Source: Hibiscus mutabilis (Eukaryota; Streptophyta; Magnoliopsida; Malvales; Malvaceae). From it: a stretch of DNA of 64,000 nt. A program made the translations under genes and the position numbers. Position 1 is the stretch's first letter. The number at the start of each line of letters is the position of its first letter. The DNA is taken from positions 45,565,241 to 45,629,240 of the forward strand of contig CM033745.1 in the NCBI GenBank assembly GCA_019671005.1, in the 5' to 3' direction. This document shows, in pieces, positions 22,136 to 33,016 of this stretch. A model generated the notes under the pieces. That model made no database searches and was not told the origin of the DNA. It saw only the letters and a program-made list of their open reading frames with translations.

Positions 22136-23836
22136 TATAACAACGGGAGTTGCCACCAATCTTTTTTAGTTTAGGTGAGATTGGATCACCTAAAAACTCG
22201 GCTATTTTAATAAAACTTGTTTTTGTGTCATTTTATTAAAACGACGAGTTTTGGTTTCGAAACCAAAAAATGGGTTCCGGGAGTCAGTTACGTGGGGAGA
22301 ATGGAAATTAAGAATTCGAATTTGGTTTAAAAGTTTTAAAAGAATATTTATTTGTATGAAAGGAATTTACACCCCTACACCCGGGGCATAATTTCCGTCA
22401 GATTCCTGAATAAAGGGATTCTATTTTGAAAATCATAATTTATAATCAAAAGATGGTATTTTATAATAGGGACTAACGAAAAGTGGCACCTCTTACGTAC
22501 GAGGTACATTTTCTCACGATAATCCCTAAAAATATTTTGTCTAAAATTAAAAGAAACATATAAAGTATATACGAATATATATATATATTTAAACATTACA
22601 TAAATAATAACAGTAGTAATAATAATATATAACATATAATTGTAATAATAATAATTTAATATGATAATAAGAATAGTATATAATATACTTATATATATTC
22701 ATGTACAAAATAAAGATAATTAAAATAATGATAATAATTATAAATTAAATAAAATAATAATAGTAATAAAATAATAAAGAAGAATAGAAATTGGAAACAA
22801 TGACCAGAATAAAACAAAACACAAATTAAAGGCTAGAAATGTGAAGGATACGAAGCAGAGGGATCGCGACATAATTTTCCCATTCATCAGAAATGTGCGG
22901 ATCCTTCCTCCGGGTTGAGTCGATGCGCGGGTTGGAGAGGGTCAAAACGACATCGTTTTGATTGGAATATAAATACCCTTTATGGCCCAAAAAATCATTT
23001 TTGTATCAGATTAAGGAAAAAAACTCAAGCCTCTCTCTCAAATCCTCTCCTTCTCTGGTTGTTCTCGTGCCAGTCGCGGTGTCAGCCATCGCGTGCCACC
23101 GCGACTGGCGACAGCGACCACCGCCTATGGTGGCTGGAATCGACACAAAAGAGGTCAAAAGGTTCGTTCTTTCCCCCTAAACACTAATTTGCCCTTATTT
23201 TTTTTCTAAAAATCTATATTTTTTTGTAGATTTATAAAAAACCTTTCGATTTTTCTTGTCTCACATATATATATTTTACCTTTTTTGCTTCGATGTTCTC
23301 TTTTTTTGTATTCATTCGAATCTGCTCTCCCCTTGTTTGATATTTTTTGGTTCAATTGAAAAATGCTGATTTAGAGAACTTCTCTTTTTTCTATTCGTTT
23401 TGCTTACAAGTGATGGGTTTTTATACCCATCTTTATTACATTAAAAAGAAAATATAAAAACCCATATTTGGGTTGATTTGGCCAATTTAATGATGATATT
23501 TGGGATAATAATCCCTTCTTTTTGTAGATCTGGGCGGTGGAGCAGGAATGGAAGGGCGGTGGCCGGCCATGATGGCGCGTGTGTAAGCCACGACAGCCGA
23601 AGAGCCGGCGCGTGGCATGCACGTGCCCGGGGGAGATGAAGGGGCATGGGCGGCGGCTGTTGGGGATAATCCTCTTAGGTTTAGTTTAATTTTTAAGGTT
23701 AGGGGTGTTTTAGGTATTTAGGTTATTTTGGGTTATCAGATTTAGGTATTGGGCTATGGGTTTTTTTATTTGGGTTGTATGTGTAATGGGTTACTAAACA
23801 TATTAATCATTTAGTTTTTTATTGTTCAAAAAAACA
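22136..23836 (-). repeat. LTR of the second Tat-like element (minus orientation, right edge approximate)
   Basis: The left edge shares the GGAGTTGCCACCAATCTTTTT, GATTGGATCAC and TTTTAATAAAAC block with the left Tat LTR (7570-7650), and GGGAGTCAGTTACGTGGGGA with 7710-7730. The right edge is set at AAAACA because the host mosaic begins about 30 bp further on; this edge is a guess. A GC-rich, CpG-containing patch is at 23530-23660 and a run of AT microsatellite-like DNA at 22555-22790. Plus-strand ORFs at 22915-23187 are not recognisable proteins. Confidence 0.6.
22943..22975 (+). promoter_or_regulatory. promoter-like palindrome plus TATA box inside Tat LTR, reading opposite to the element
   Basis: CAAAACGACATCGTTTTG (22943-22960) is an 18-bp near-palindrome with one mismatch and a CGACATCG core. 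TATAAATA follows at 22968-22975 and a pyrimidine-rich CTCTCTCTC leader at ~23030. The layout looks like a core promoter on the plus strand, whereas the element's genes are on the minus strand. Activity is inferred only from the motifs. Confidence 0.35.
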
Positions 23837-23865
23837 TTAAAAAGGAAATAAGGGTTTATAAATCA

Positions 23866-24441
23866 ACGTGATAGGCATAAGAAGTAAAAAATACTTTAAA
23901 CTCTAATTAATGAAGATAATATTCATATTGATCAAGTAAATCAAATATCCTTGAGAAAGTTCTTATCATGATAGACATCCATGTAGATAAATATTCATAA
24001 AAATACAGAAAGTTGATAATTCTTCTTCCAAGTAATCTTAAATTCATCCAACAAAACAATGCAATCTTATGTTCCTACCAAATAAACCAAATAAGAGTTG
24101 CGACATTTATGGTCGTACACATAAAGTTCTCCAGCCGCAACAAACATTAGTATTTTTACTAGCAAAATCTTTAAAATACTATGTTTGTTGTTGCGCCATA
24201 GCCTTTTCAAATACCATTGTTTATCGACACGAAAAACCTAAAAACAACACTCATCCCGTTTCAATAGAATGAGGTCTATGAAAAGTAGTTGTCGCCACCA
24301 GTACGCCTGATATATAGAATAAAAGGAAGAAAGCTACAAAGGAAATAATATAAATTACTCCCTTCGCCTAATCAGTGTATGAAACTTGGGAAACTAGGTG
24401 CTCCTATGTATAATAGAAAAAAGATGCCCGGCGTGTATAAT
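23866..24441. repeat. dispersed mosaic repeat, first copy, left part
   Basis: Shares two blocks with other copies. The first (23866-24110; ATAAGAAG, TGATAGACATCC, CAATCTTATGTTCCTACC, AAATAAGAGTTGCGACATTT) matches 37540-37731 and 45535-45775. The second (24120-24441; CAAATACCATTGTTTATCGA, CCTAAAAACAACACT, AGAAAAAAGATGCCC) matches 42240-42600 and 46020-46145. Its continuation is 36704 onward; element C sits in between. The 33 bases 24075-24107 represent the unoccupied insertion site of the copia element. Confidence 0.7.
24437..24441 (+). repeat. target-site duplication ATAAT, left, element C
   Basis: ATAAT precedes the 5' LTR and is repeated at 36699-36703 after the 3' LTR, the 5-bp hallmark of Ty3/gypsy integration. 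Confidence 0.85.
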
Positions 24442-26642
24442 TGTAACACCCTAAAATTGGCCTAGTAATGTTACCACAATATAAACTATAGGCTAATTGA
24501 ATATATGTGGTATTCAAATTAAAAGAAGAATGAACATTGGCCATCCTTAAAATCAAATAAGTGAAATTGCACCAAACTGAATTGAAATTAAAACTAGAAG
24601 GCATAAATGAAAGGATGAAAATGTGAACATGGAAAATTTTATAGATTGTATGTAAAATAGAAATTAGATCAAGGCCTTGACACATGTCCTCATTGGAGGA
24701 GAACATGTGCCAATTTGGACGATGACTCATGCTAGGGAGGAAAAATAACCAAAAATATTGTCATCTTCCTCCCCATTATCATCTACCTTGGCCGAAACTT
24801 GAGAGATAAAAGAGAGAAAATTGCATGCAAACAGCTTCAATTCAAGCTTCTTGATTCATCCATTGATCAAATTTAGCTTGGAGAAGGTATAATACTTGAT
24901 TCTAACTTGTTGTAGATTGTTGAACTTGAATTGATGATGTCTTTATTGTATGAATTGAATTGGATGAATGTTATGCATGTTAGGGTCATGCTAGCTTCAA
25001 TTAGAGCTTGGAAATTGAATGCTAGAAACTAAATTGCTAATGAGATATATGTGTAGTTGCTGGAAATTTGAGGAATATGAACATGATTGAAAACAGTCTT
25101 GATTAGGGACTGTTTTGATGGAGAAATTGTGTAAATATGTTAAATGAACATAGAACCCTATTTTGATCATGTTGCTAGGTAAAAAGAAGATTGAATTGAA
25201 TAGATATGTTGCTGGAAAATGACTACACCTAATTGAACTAGTTAAATTAAGCAAAGGACTGCCTAGTTGATGAATTGGATGTGTAAATGTGATCAAATAG
25301 ATCAAACAAGGTTCAACATGATTATGCCATGTTTTAAGCTCATTTCTAGGTGAATATTGATGGCCTAGACATGTATGAACATGAACATGAACATGAATGT
25401 TAGGACCTTGCTAAAATGAGTTTAGGACCTAGTGTAATCTGTCCAGAATGTCTTGATTGAAAAATCACTATAAATTGTGTATAATGAATTTAAGGCTTAA
25501 TTTTTTATGAACAACACCTTGGTATGTCTAAATTCATTAGGAGAAAACAGAACTGAACTCTGGGTTGTATACTGAAATGTAGAGAAGAAACACTAGGGAC
25601 AATGCAAACTGTCCAATATAGCAAGATGCCCTGTCTTTAAGTTAAAAACTGTATTAATTGGCAAAGAACTAAAATTCAAGCCTTATATGGTCATAAATAC
25701 AATTTTGTCAGCTTTACATTGGTGTAAACCAATTGAAATTCTGACATACGAAAAGAAAGTTATGCATGATTTAGTGACTAGAGTGCAAGCTGCCTGGCAG
25801 CAGCTGTATAGGCAAATGCACATTGTTTTGTGGAAATTTGCAAACTGTCTTGTAAACAGTTTTAGGCCTTTGATTATGCCTTGTTTTACATGAACTAGAA
25901 TGTAGAAAAGTGTAATGGAAAATATATATGAGCATGCTGCCAAATTTGTGTATGTTATATGCTTGTGACATTGTCTTGATTTAATGAGTATGTGAACTTG
26001 TTTTGATATGTACTTGTGTAATGTGATAGAACCAAGAGTAAACTTGGTGGAAGAGGATAGAGTGGATCATCCTAAAGCCAAGAAAAAAGGAGTGTGGATC
26101 CAAGACTAGCTAGCTTGGAGTATTGTGAGTGTAGTTATCTCTAGGGTTATGACTAGGTCCTAACCAATGCATACTTGTTTACATTCTTGAAATGTTAAAT
26201 GAACCTAATAAGGGAAGAATGACTAGTAATGCATGAAATTTGATCACATCTTGAATACATGTTTTATTTGAATGCTAATCATGTTTAAATGGTACATTGG
26301 TGCTTGTATGTGTCATGATGCATGTGATCGAATGCTAAAGACTTGCTTGAGATATCATCTCATCTTGATGAAATGAAACATAAAAATTACATGAAATGTG
26401 AGCTATGGCTAAAATGGCCTAAGAGCCTAATATGAAATGAACTTGCTTGACATGATCTTGAAACACTTGAATAAATGGTAAATCGAACAACCTTAGTAGC
26501 TAGTTGGACTAGGTAGAAGGGCATGCCTTAGAGTCTAGAACTCATTGTGTAAGGGTGGACTACGGTCTAGGGCTAAGGCCCCTATTTGGTGACAGACGGA
26601 GGGAATGTATGTGGTCTTTGGCGACAGTAGGAGGGTTGACCA

Positions 26643-26654
26643 GCACTACGGTGC
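26643..26654 (+). other. GCAC-TACG-GTGC hairpin in element C 5' LTR
   Basis: The 4-bp stem closes a TACG loop (UNCG class). The 3' LTR copy at 35274-35285 reads GCAC-TACA-GTGC: the stem is kept and the loop changed. Confidence 0.4.
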
Positions 26655-26894
26655 ATCTTGTGACAGTTGGTTGGAGACTCGATTACCTATACAAACTAAG
26701 TACCAAGGGGGTTGTTTAATGAATAACAATTGAAATAAAAATCCTACATCATATACTTCTTGTCTTGAATGCCATGAACTTGTATGTTCCTTGATTTGAA
26801 AGCATGACTCCTTGATTTCTTGTTTTGCAAGCATGTTGTGCTTGATTCATGAAGTATGAATTCTTGTTGCTTGTACCTTGTTGGCCAAATGTAT

Positions 26895-27003
26895 GATATC
26901 CTTAGCTAGGATAATCTTGATGCTTAAAAGCCTAGCTAAGATCACTCTAATGCTTGAAAACCTTAGCTAAGATCACTCTAATGCTTGGAAGCCTTAGCTA
27001 GGT
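26895..27003 (+). repeat. ~36-bp tandem repeat in element C LTR
   Basis: About three copies of CCTTAGCTAAGATCACTCTA plus ATGCTTGGAAG occur in the 5' LTR. The 3' LTR has fewer copies (35535-35605), so copy number differs between the two LTRs of one element. Confidence 0.7.
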
Positions 27004-28095
27004 CTATACTTGATTAAATGACACATGAAACTTGAAATAACAAATGGTTAGATTTAGAACTACCTCACTAAGTACATTCTTGTACTTATCACTCTCACTT
27101 TTATTCTTTCCAACTACAGGATAAAGGATTTGAGTTTTCTTGATCTTGAAGCCTGTTACCTTAAGTAAGAAGCAAGTCACACAAGTTTGCCTAAGTATGA
27201 TTTCATACTTGTTTTGTATTTCTCCTAGAATGGTGGCACTAGATTGTATATAGTTAGTTGAACATGCATTTTGGTACTTGTATATGATGTCTTGATGGGT
27301 CTATTATGTTATAAGCCTATGGTTAAGTATGTAATGAACTTAAGTTTCATGTAATTGAATGGTGATGGTTGCGCATATGATGATGGAATGAATGATCTAA
27401 TGTTTGATTTAAAGTACCTTGAATCCATTCGAAAGTCTTGCTTAGTGTACATGTCTTGCTTGAAATGAACATTGTTTATGATGAACCATGTTGCTTGCCT
27501 TTCATTCGAATGCATTAGAGACTATATGGTCACTTGTGTGTGTTTTTATACCACGATGAATGTGTTTGGTATTTGTATAGGTGATTGCCGAATGTATAGG
27601 CATAAAGAATGACTTGATTGAAAGCTAGTTACATGCAATTAGAATGCCCAAGAAACATGTTAGTAATTTAGGGATAAGATGTACATGTATAAGACTAAGA
27701 AACAAAAAATAAAATGGAATTAGGTTGTTTGTTAGTTCATTCGAATGATAGGTATAACATGAAGTAAATTGTATTGACAATGTAGTAACCTATAATGTAA
27801 GTATAATAGGAAACAACTATATGCCATATTCGAATGGTTAGATTGAAGTAAGAATCAATGGTGAGGTTACTTGATTGCTAAGTAAGTAGGGAGACTTGAT
27901 TGCTTGTTCTTGGTTGTTTGTATTGTCCTAGTTCAAATACCTTAGGATGATTTGTAATCAAATATGAAGATTGCTGGTATGATAAGTAAGTTGCTTGATT
28001 GTTCTTGTATTGCTTGCCATGTCCTTGCTTGCTTGTTAAGTAACGCCCCCGAGTTGGGTTCCTACTAGCCCGGGTAGAGGGTGTTACATTTTAAT

Positions 28096-28107
28096 TGGTA
28101 TCAGAGC
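28096..28107 (+). other. primer-binding site of element C
   Basis: TGGTATCAGAGC, complementary to the 3' end of initiator-Met tRNA, eight bases after the LTR end. Confidence 0.9.
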
Positions 28108-28246
28108 TTTAGGTTTAGTCGATTCTAGGACTAAACTGGGCTATCATGCATCATATAGGATACTTGTGCCACCTAGGAGACTTGTATTTAATAGCTTGTG
28201 TCTTACTTATTAAACTAAATCCCTAATTGTTCTATTTAAACGTAGA

Positions 28247-29440
28247 ATGTCTGAAACAAGACTTGGATGGGATAATGAAAGTCCTAAAGGCTCTTGAATA
28301 AAGGAGATAGTGTGAGGATGGAGCAGAATCCTCCAGAACAACAAACTCAAACCTGAGCCCAAGCCGCTGCTCAACATGAAGCTCTTGCTATCAATCTTGT
28401 GCAGCAAGAATGTCTTCTAAGTATGAAGGAGATGTTCAATCATCTAGTAACTGCCTTAAAACAAGATCATCCTATTGCTCCTCCTATTGCTTTGCCAAAC
28501 CGAGCTCCTTTTGACAAGTTGGCTCAACTTCGGGCCTATATTTCATTAACACCGATGAAGCTAATCTTGAAGTAGCTGAGAACTGGTTAGAGGCTACTAC
28601 TCAAATTTTAACTAAGCAACTACCTTGTCTCGATGAGCACAAACTCGAATGTGCTATAGCTTTGTTGGCTGATGAAGCTTTAAGCTGGTGGGAAACCACT
28701 ATCCTAACTGCTCTTGCTAAAGCCGTAACCTAGAAATTCTTCCTCGAGGAATTCAGGAAGAAATACATCAGTGAACAATACCGGTCGAGCACCGAAAACA
28801 TTTCTCGTATCTTAAGTAAGGTGGCCAACCCATTGAACAATACGTGAGTGACTTCTGCAAGTATTGCTAGTATGGGTCGGAATACATCAAGACTGAAGCT
28901 GATAAATGTTGAATGTTCATCGATGGACTGAATGATGAACTAAGTCTTATTTTCACTGCCCTAGGTATCACCGACTTCCAGAATTTAGTGAACCGGTTAT
29001 TTCAATTGAAGCAAAGATGAAGGCCTCTGAGAAACGTAAGAGTGGTAATTCTGGAATGACAAACGATCCAGAAATGATGACAAGCCTCATTGGCAGTCAA
29101 AGAAAGCTAAACACTCCAAAGATCACTCCTCGAATTACACTCATGTTCAGAAGAGCAATTACTTATCAAACCTCAATCGATAACCATGCCTTCAACCCCG
29201 ATCATCTCTATTGATAGTATGGGGAATTCTGGCAAAGCTACTCAATATCCTACTTGCAAGTTCTATCAGAAGCACCACACTGGGCAATGCAGAACTCAAC
29301 AGAATTTGTGTTTCTTATGTAGAGCCTTCGATCATTATATCCGGGATTGTTCTTAGAATCCTAACAAGATTCCAACTCGAACATCTGCAAATGCTAGCTC
29401 AGATCCATCTAATCGAAAAAAGGGCCTGAGACAAGCTCAG
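28247..29440 (+). pseudogene. element C gag
   Basis: A start ATG at 28247 (MSETRLGWDNE) is followed by a stop after ~15 codons. The capsid core is at 28575-28735: VAENWLEATTQILTKQLPCL and HKLECAIALLADEALSWWET, then EEFRKKYISEQYRSS in a neighbouring stretch. At 29254-29356 lie CKFYQKHHTGQC and the CX2CX4HX4C knuckle CFLCRAFDHYIRDC. Frame changes and stops at several points prevent one continuous product. The protein would package the element's RNA in virus-like particles. Confidence 0.85.
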
Positions 29441-29574
29441 TCCGAGAATCAAATCAAAGGTAGAGGCCAACATTCGGCACCTACACACCAAGAATCCTGA
29501 GCCCCTGCTCGAATCTACCACATTCGTGGGAAAGAGGAAGAAGAAGCACACGATGTTATCGTAGGTACTGTTGA

Positions 29575-30010
29575 ATTAAATTAAAGTCTTGCATATGCTT
29601 TGATTTGATTCGGGATCTACCCACTCCTTTATAGGTTCTTCCTTGATTGCTAAGTTAAACTTAAAACCCGAACTTGTTAAAACTAGCCTTGTAGTTTCGA
29701 ACTCTATAGGAGGAAATATGCATATTAACTTGTTTTGCAAGCAATGTCCTATAAGCATTCAAAATGTACCTTTTCCCATAGACCTTTATGTCTTCCCTTC
29801 TTGTGAGTTCGATCTAGTATTAGGACTAGATTGGTTAAGCAAACATGAAGCCTGGATAGATTACCAAAATAGGAGACAATATCTCTGGGGTTTAGGAAAG
29901 GAATCAATCCTCCTAATTGATAGAAAACCAACCTCAATATTTGCTACCATGACTATGAAAGATGAATTTGAATTCAGCTTACCTAGTATACCAATTGTGT
30001 CTAAATTCAT
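29575..30010 (+). pseudogene. element C aspartic protease region
   Basis: The active-site stretch at ~29590-29640 is damaged by a stop in the DSG triplet region (…FG-, THSF replaced by PLLYRF in the shifted frame). Downstream is intact in frame from 29643: SLIAKLNLKPELVKTSLVVS, LFCKQCPISIQNVPFPIDLY and FDLVLGLDWLSKHEAWIDY, the conserved end of gypsy proteases. It runs directly on into the RT linker (FIDVFPEELPGLPLTREVEF). Confidence 0.85.
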
Positions 30011-30850
30011 TGATGTTTTTCCCGAGGAACTCCCTGGTCTCCCTCTAACCAGAGAAGTAGAGTTCGAGATTGAAGTTTAACCTGGAACAACTCGGTGTCC
30101 ATCACACACTATCGAATGGCACATGTTGAATTGAAAGAACTCAAGAAGCAACTCCAAGAGCTACAAGATAAAGGCTTTATTCGGCCTAGCTCATCTCCTT
30201 GGGGTGCTCCAGTCTTGTTTGTGAAGAAGAAATATGGGACTCTGTATTGATTACAGAAAATTGAACAAGCTTACTATCAAGAATCAGTATCCTCTCCCAA
30301 GGATAGAAGATCTCTTCAATTAACTCAAGGTTGCTTCGTTGTTCTTAAAAGATCGATCTTCGATCGAGATGCTATCAAATGAGGGTAAATAAAGAAGATA
30401 TACCCAAGACAGCCTTTCATACTCGATATGGCCACTTTGAATTCCTTGTAATGCCATTCGGATTAACGAATGCTCCGACTATTTTCATGGACCTCATGAA
30501 CTGTGTATTCAAGCCCTATCTTGACAAGTTTGTGGTCATCTTCATCGATGACATCCTAGTGTATTCTTGGAATAAGGAAGAACACTCTGAACATCTTCGA
30601 ATTGTATTACAAACTCTCCTTGAATGTCAATTGTTTGCAAAGTTCTCTAAGTGTGAATTTTGGCTATTGGAAGTCACGTTCCTTGGCCATGTCATCTCGG
30701 CAGAAGGGATTAAAGTAGACCTAAGAAAAATTCGATCCATCATGGATTGGAGACCTCGAGGAATGTTGGTGAAGTTAGAAGCTTTCTCGGTTTAGTTGGG
30801 TATTATCGGCATTTTGTCAAAGGATTCTCATCCATTGCCGTAAGCTTGAC
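30011..30850 (+). pseudogene. element C reverse transcriptase
   Basis: Linker FPEELPGLPLT ends at a stop (30078). Blocks then follow in changing frames: FIRPSSSPWGAPVLFVKKK, CIDYRKLNKLTIKNQYPLPR, and the long open stretch 30379-30795 with KTAFHTRYGHFEFLVMPFGL, NAPTIFMDLMNCVF and the intact palm motif FIDDILVYS. FLGHVISAEGIKVD and a shifted YYRHFVKGF follow. The catalytic Asp pair is preserved but at least three frame breaks disrupt the protein. Confidence 0.9.
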
Positions 30851-31340
30851 TAAGTTAACTCACAAAGATACACCTTTTGTTTAGTCAGAGAACCAACAAC
30901 AAAGCTTCGATCAACTTAAACAAGCCCTGACTCATGCATTGGTTCTTATCCAACCAGGATCGGGTAAAGAATTCAATGTCTATAGTGATGCATCTCATTT
31001 AGGACTAGGATGTGTCCTAATGCAAGATGGAAAAGTGGTAGCTTACGCTTTAAGGCATCTAAAACCACACGAGTCAAACTACCCTACACACGATATAGAA
31101 TTGGCAGCTATCGTGTTTGCTCTCAAAATATGGAGGCATTACTTGTACAGGAAAAAATGTAACCTGTTCACAGACCACAAGAGTCTCAAATACCTCTTGA
31201 CTCTAAAAGATTTGAATCTGAGACAAAGAAGATGGCTAGAGTTCCTTAAAGATTACGATTTGGTTATCGACTATCATCCGGGAAAGAAAACGTGGTTGAT
31301 GATGCCCTTAGTCTCAAACCATACTCAAGTAAACCTCTAA
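30851..31340 (+). pseudogene. element C RNase H
   Basis: Open from 30939: YSDASHLGLGCVLMQDGKVV, NYPTHDIELAAIVFALKIWR and LFTDHKSLKYLLT carry the D-E-D catalytic pattern, ending VIDYHPGKKT where a frame change replaces the usual NVVADALSR. It would degrade RNA in RNA/DNA hybrids. This is one of the best preserved domains in the window. Confidence 0.9.
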
Positions 31341-31540
31341 ATCTAAATTCTATAATATTTTTATTCGAATTTGAACTTACTTGGATCACAAGTAAGCCAT
31401 TTCAATACCTTACTTGTATTGCAAGTAACTACTAGAAAATCTTCCTTAATGATCTTGTTCTTTCATTTGTACCTTCCTTGGCTATCAATGCTCATTTATG
31501 TTTATCCAAAGGATGGAAATTCTTGTCTAAACTTCAAGTT

Positions 31541-32749
31541 CAATCTAGCTTAATCTCGAGAATCAAAGAACTCTAGCAAATTGATCCAGATCTTCAGAAA
31601 ATTATACCCAAGCTAGACTCTGAGTCTAATTCTGACTTCTTCCTCAAGTCAAATGGACTCCTCTATTTCAAGGATAGAGTATGTGTTCCTAACAATGAGG
31701 AACTAAAACAAGAAATGCTACAAGAAGCTCACCAAAGCTCATTCTTGATTCACTCGGGATCGGTTAAGATGTATAAGGATCTTATGCCACTATACTAGTG
31801 GCCGGGTATGAAATCAGCTATCACAGACTTCGTATCGAAGTGCCTAACTTGTCAAAGGGTTAAATTTGAGCATCAAGTCCCTACTAGATTGCTCCAACAT
31901 ATCGAATTCCCTCAGTGGAAATAGGATCAGATTACAATGGATTTCATTACTGGTCTTCCTTCCACTCCAAGAAAGAATGATGATGTATGGGTGATTATTG
32001 ATAGATTCACAAAGTCTACTCATTTCATCCTTGTTCGAATGAACATGAGCTTGGAAACCTTAGCCTAGCTATACATCCGTGAAGTGATTCGATTACACAG
32101 AGTACCTACAACTATAATCTCTGATCGTGATCCTAGATTTGCTTCTTGATTATGGAATTCCTTGCAGAAGGCTCTAGGAGCTAAAGTGCATCTTAGTACG
32201 ACCTTCCATCCTCAATCAGATGGACAATCTAAAAGAATCATCCAAGTACTTGAAGACATGCTACGTGCTTGTGTTATAGACTTCAAAAAGAATTGGGAGA
32301 AATCTCTACCCCTAGTAGAGTTTGCCTACAACAATAGCTATCAGGCATCTATTCAGATGGCTCCCTTCGAAGCTCTATATGGAAGAAGATGTATAACTCC
32401 CTTGTGCTGGTCTGAATTGGGAGAAAGCAAGGTTTTAAGACCTCAATTTCTCAGAGAAAGTGAAGAACAAGTGAAGATCATACATGATCGATTAAAGGCA
32501 GCTTTCGATAAGCAAAAAGCTTATGCTGTCTTAAAAAGGAGAGACATCCAATACAATATTGGAGACAAGGTTTTCCTCAAAGTATCTCCTTGGAAGAAAG
32601 TCTTCAGATTTGGAAGAAAAGGAATGCTCAGCCCTTGGTTTATCGGACCATTTGAAATCATTGAAAGGATTGGTCCAGTGGCTTATCGATTGGCACTTCC
32701 TAGTGAATTCGATAATATTCACAATGTATTCCATGTTTCCATGCTCTGA
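31541..32749 (+). pseudogene. element C integrase
   Basis: The zinc domain is at about 31640-31860: LYFKDRVCVPNNEELKQEML, HQSSFLIHSGSVKMYKDL and C-LTC-Q. The core is interrupted by stops near 31796, 31923 and 32068 but shows MDFITGLP and ISDRDPRF. From 32162 a 195-residue open stretch has FHPQSDGQSKRIIQVLEDML, AYNNSYQASIQMAPFEALYG and the tail block KVSPWKKVFRFGRKGMLSPW with VAYRLALP and NVFHVSML. In the DDE core the usual GQSER glutamate is Lys (GQSKR), which alone would abolish strand transfer. Confidence 0.9.
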
Positions 32750-32990
32750 AGATATAGGTCTGATCCATCTCATGTTCTTGAACCCGAAGAGGTGGAATTG
32801 AATCCCGATCTATCTTATGAAGAATAACCTATTCAGATACTAGACAAGGAAGTCAGAAGACTTCGAAACAAGAATGTTCCTCTTATCAAAGTCTTGTGGA
32901 GAAATCACAAGGTTGAAGAGGCAACATGGGAATTTGAAGAAAACATGAAGAAGCAATATCCTCACCTATTCGATTCAGGTAAATTCAAGG
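32750..32990 (+). pseudogene. element C chromodomain-type tail
   Basis: After the integrase a stop at 32747 interrupts the join to YRSDPSHVLEPEEVELNPDL and PIQILDKEVRRLRNKNVPLI, KVLWRNHKVEEATWEFEENM and YPHLF. These blocks match the C-terminal chromodomain of plant chromoviruses, which in relatives directs integration to heterochromatin. A second stop lies at ~32827. Confidence 0.85.
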
Positions 32991-33002
32991 ACGAATTTAT
33001 TT

Positions 33003-33016
33003 TAAGGGGAGGAGAA
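33003..33016 (+). other. polypurine tract of element C
   Basis: AAGGGGAGGAGAAT directly before the 3' LTR start. Confidence 0.85.

Larger units (their letters stand above)
24442..28088 (+). repeat. 5' LTR of element C (3647 bp)
   Basis: TGTAACACCC...GGGTGTTACA, a 10-bp terminal inverted repeat. It contains a UNCG-type palindrome at 26643-26654, and a short tandem repeat at 26895-27003. Interior minus-strand ORFs (24404-24730, 24997-25305, 25683-25943) have counterparts in the 3' LTR only because the LTRs are copies; they match no family I know. Confidence 0.95.

Noticed and set aside
22915..23187. Two overlapping plus-strand ORFs with Cys/Arg-rich text
   Set aside because: They overlap a GC-richer LTR leader in two frames at once and match no family; the signal is composition.
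24404..25943. Minus-strand ORFs of 86-108 residues repeated ~8.6 kb later
   Set aside because: The repetition is explained by the two LTRs of element C; the frames are not conserved domains.
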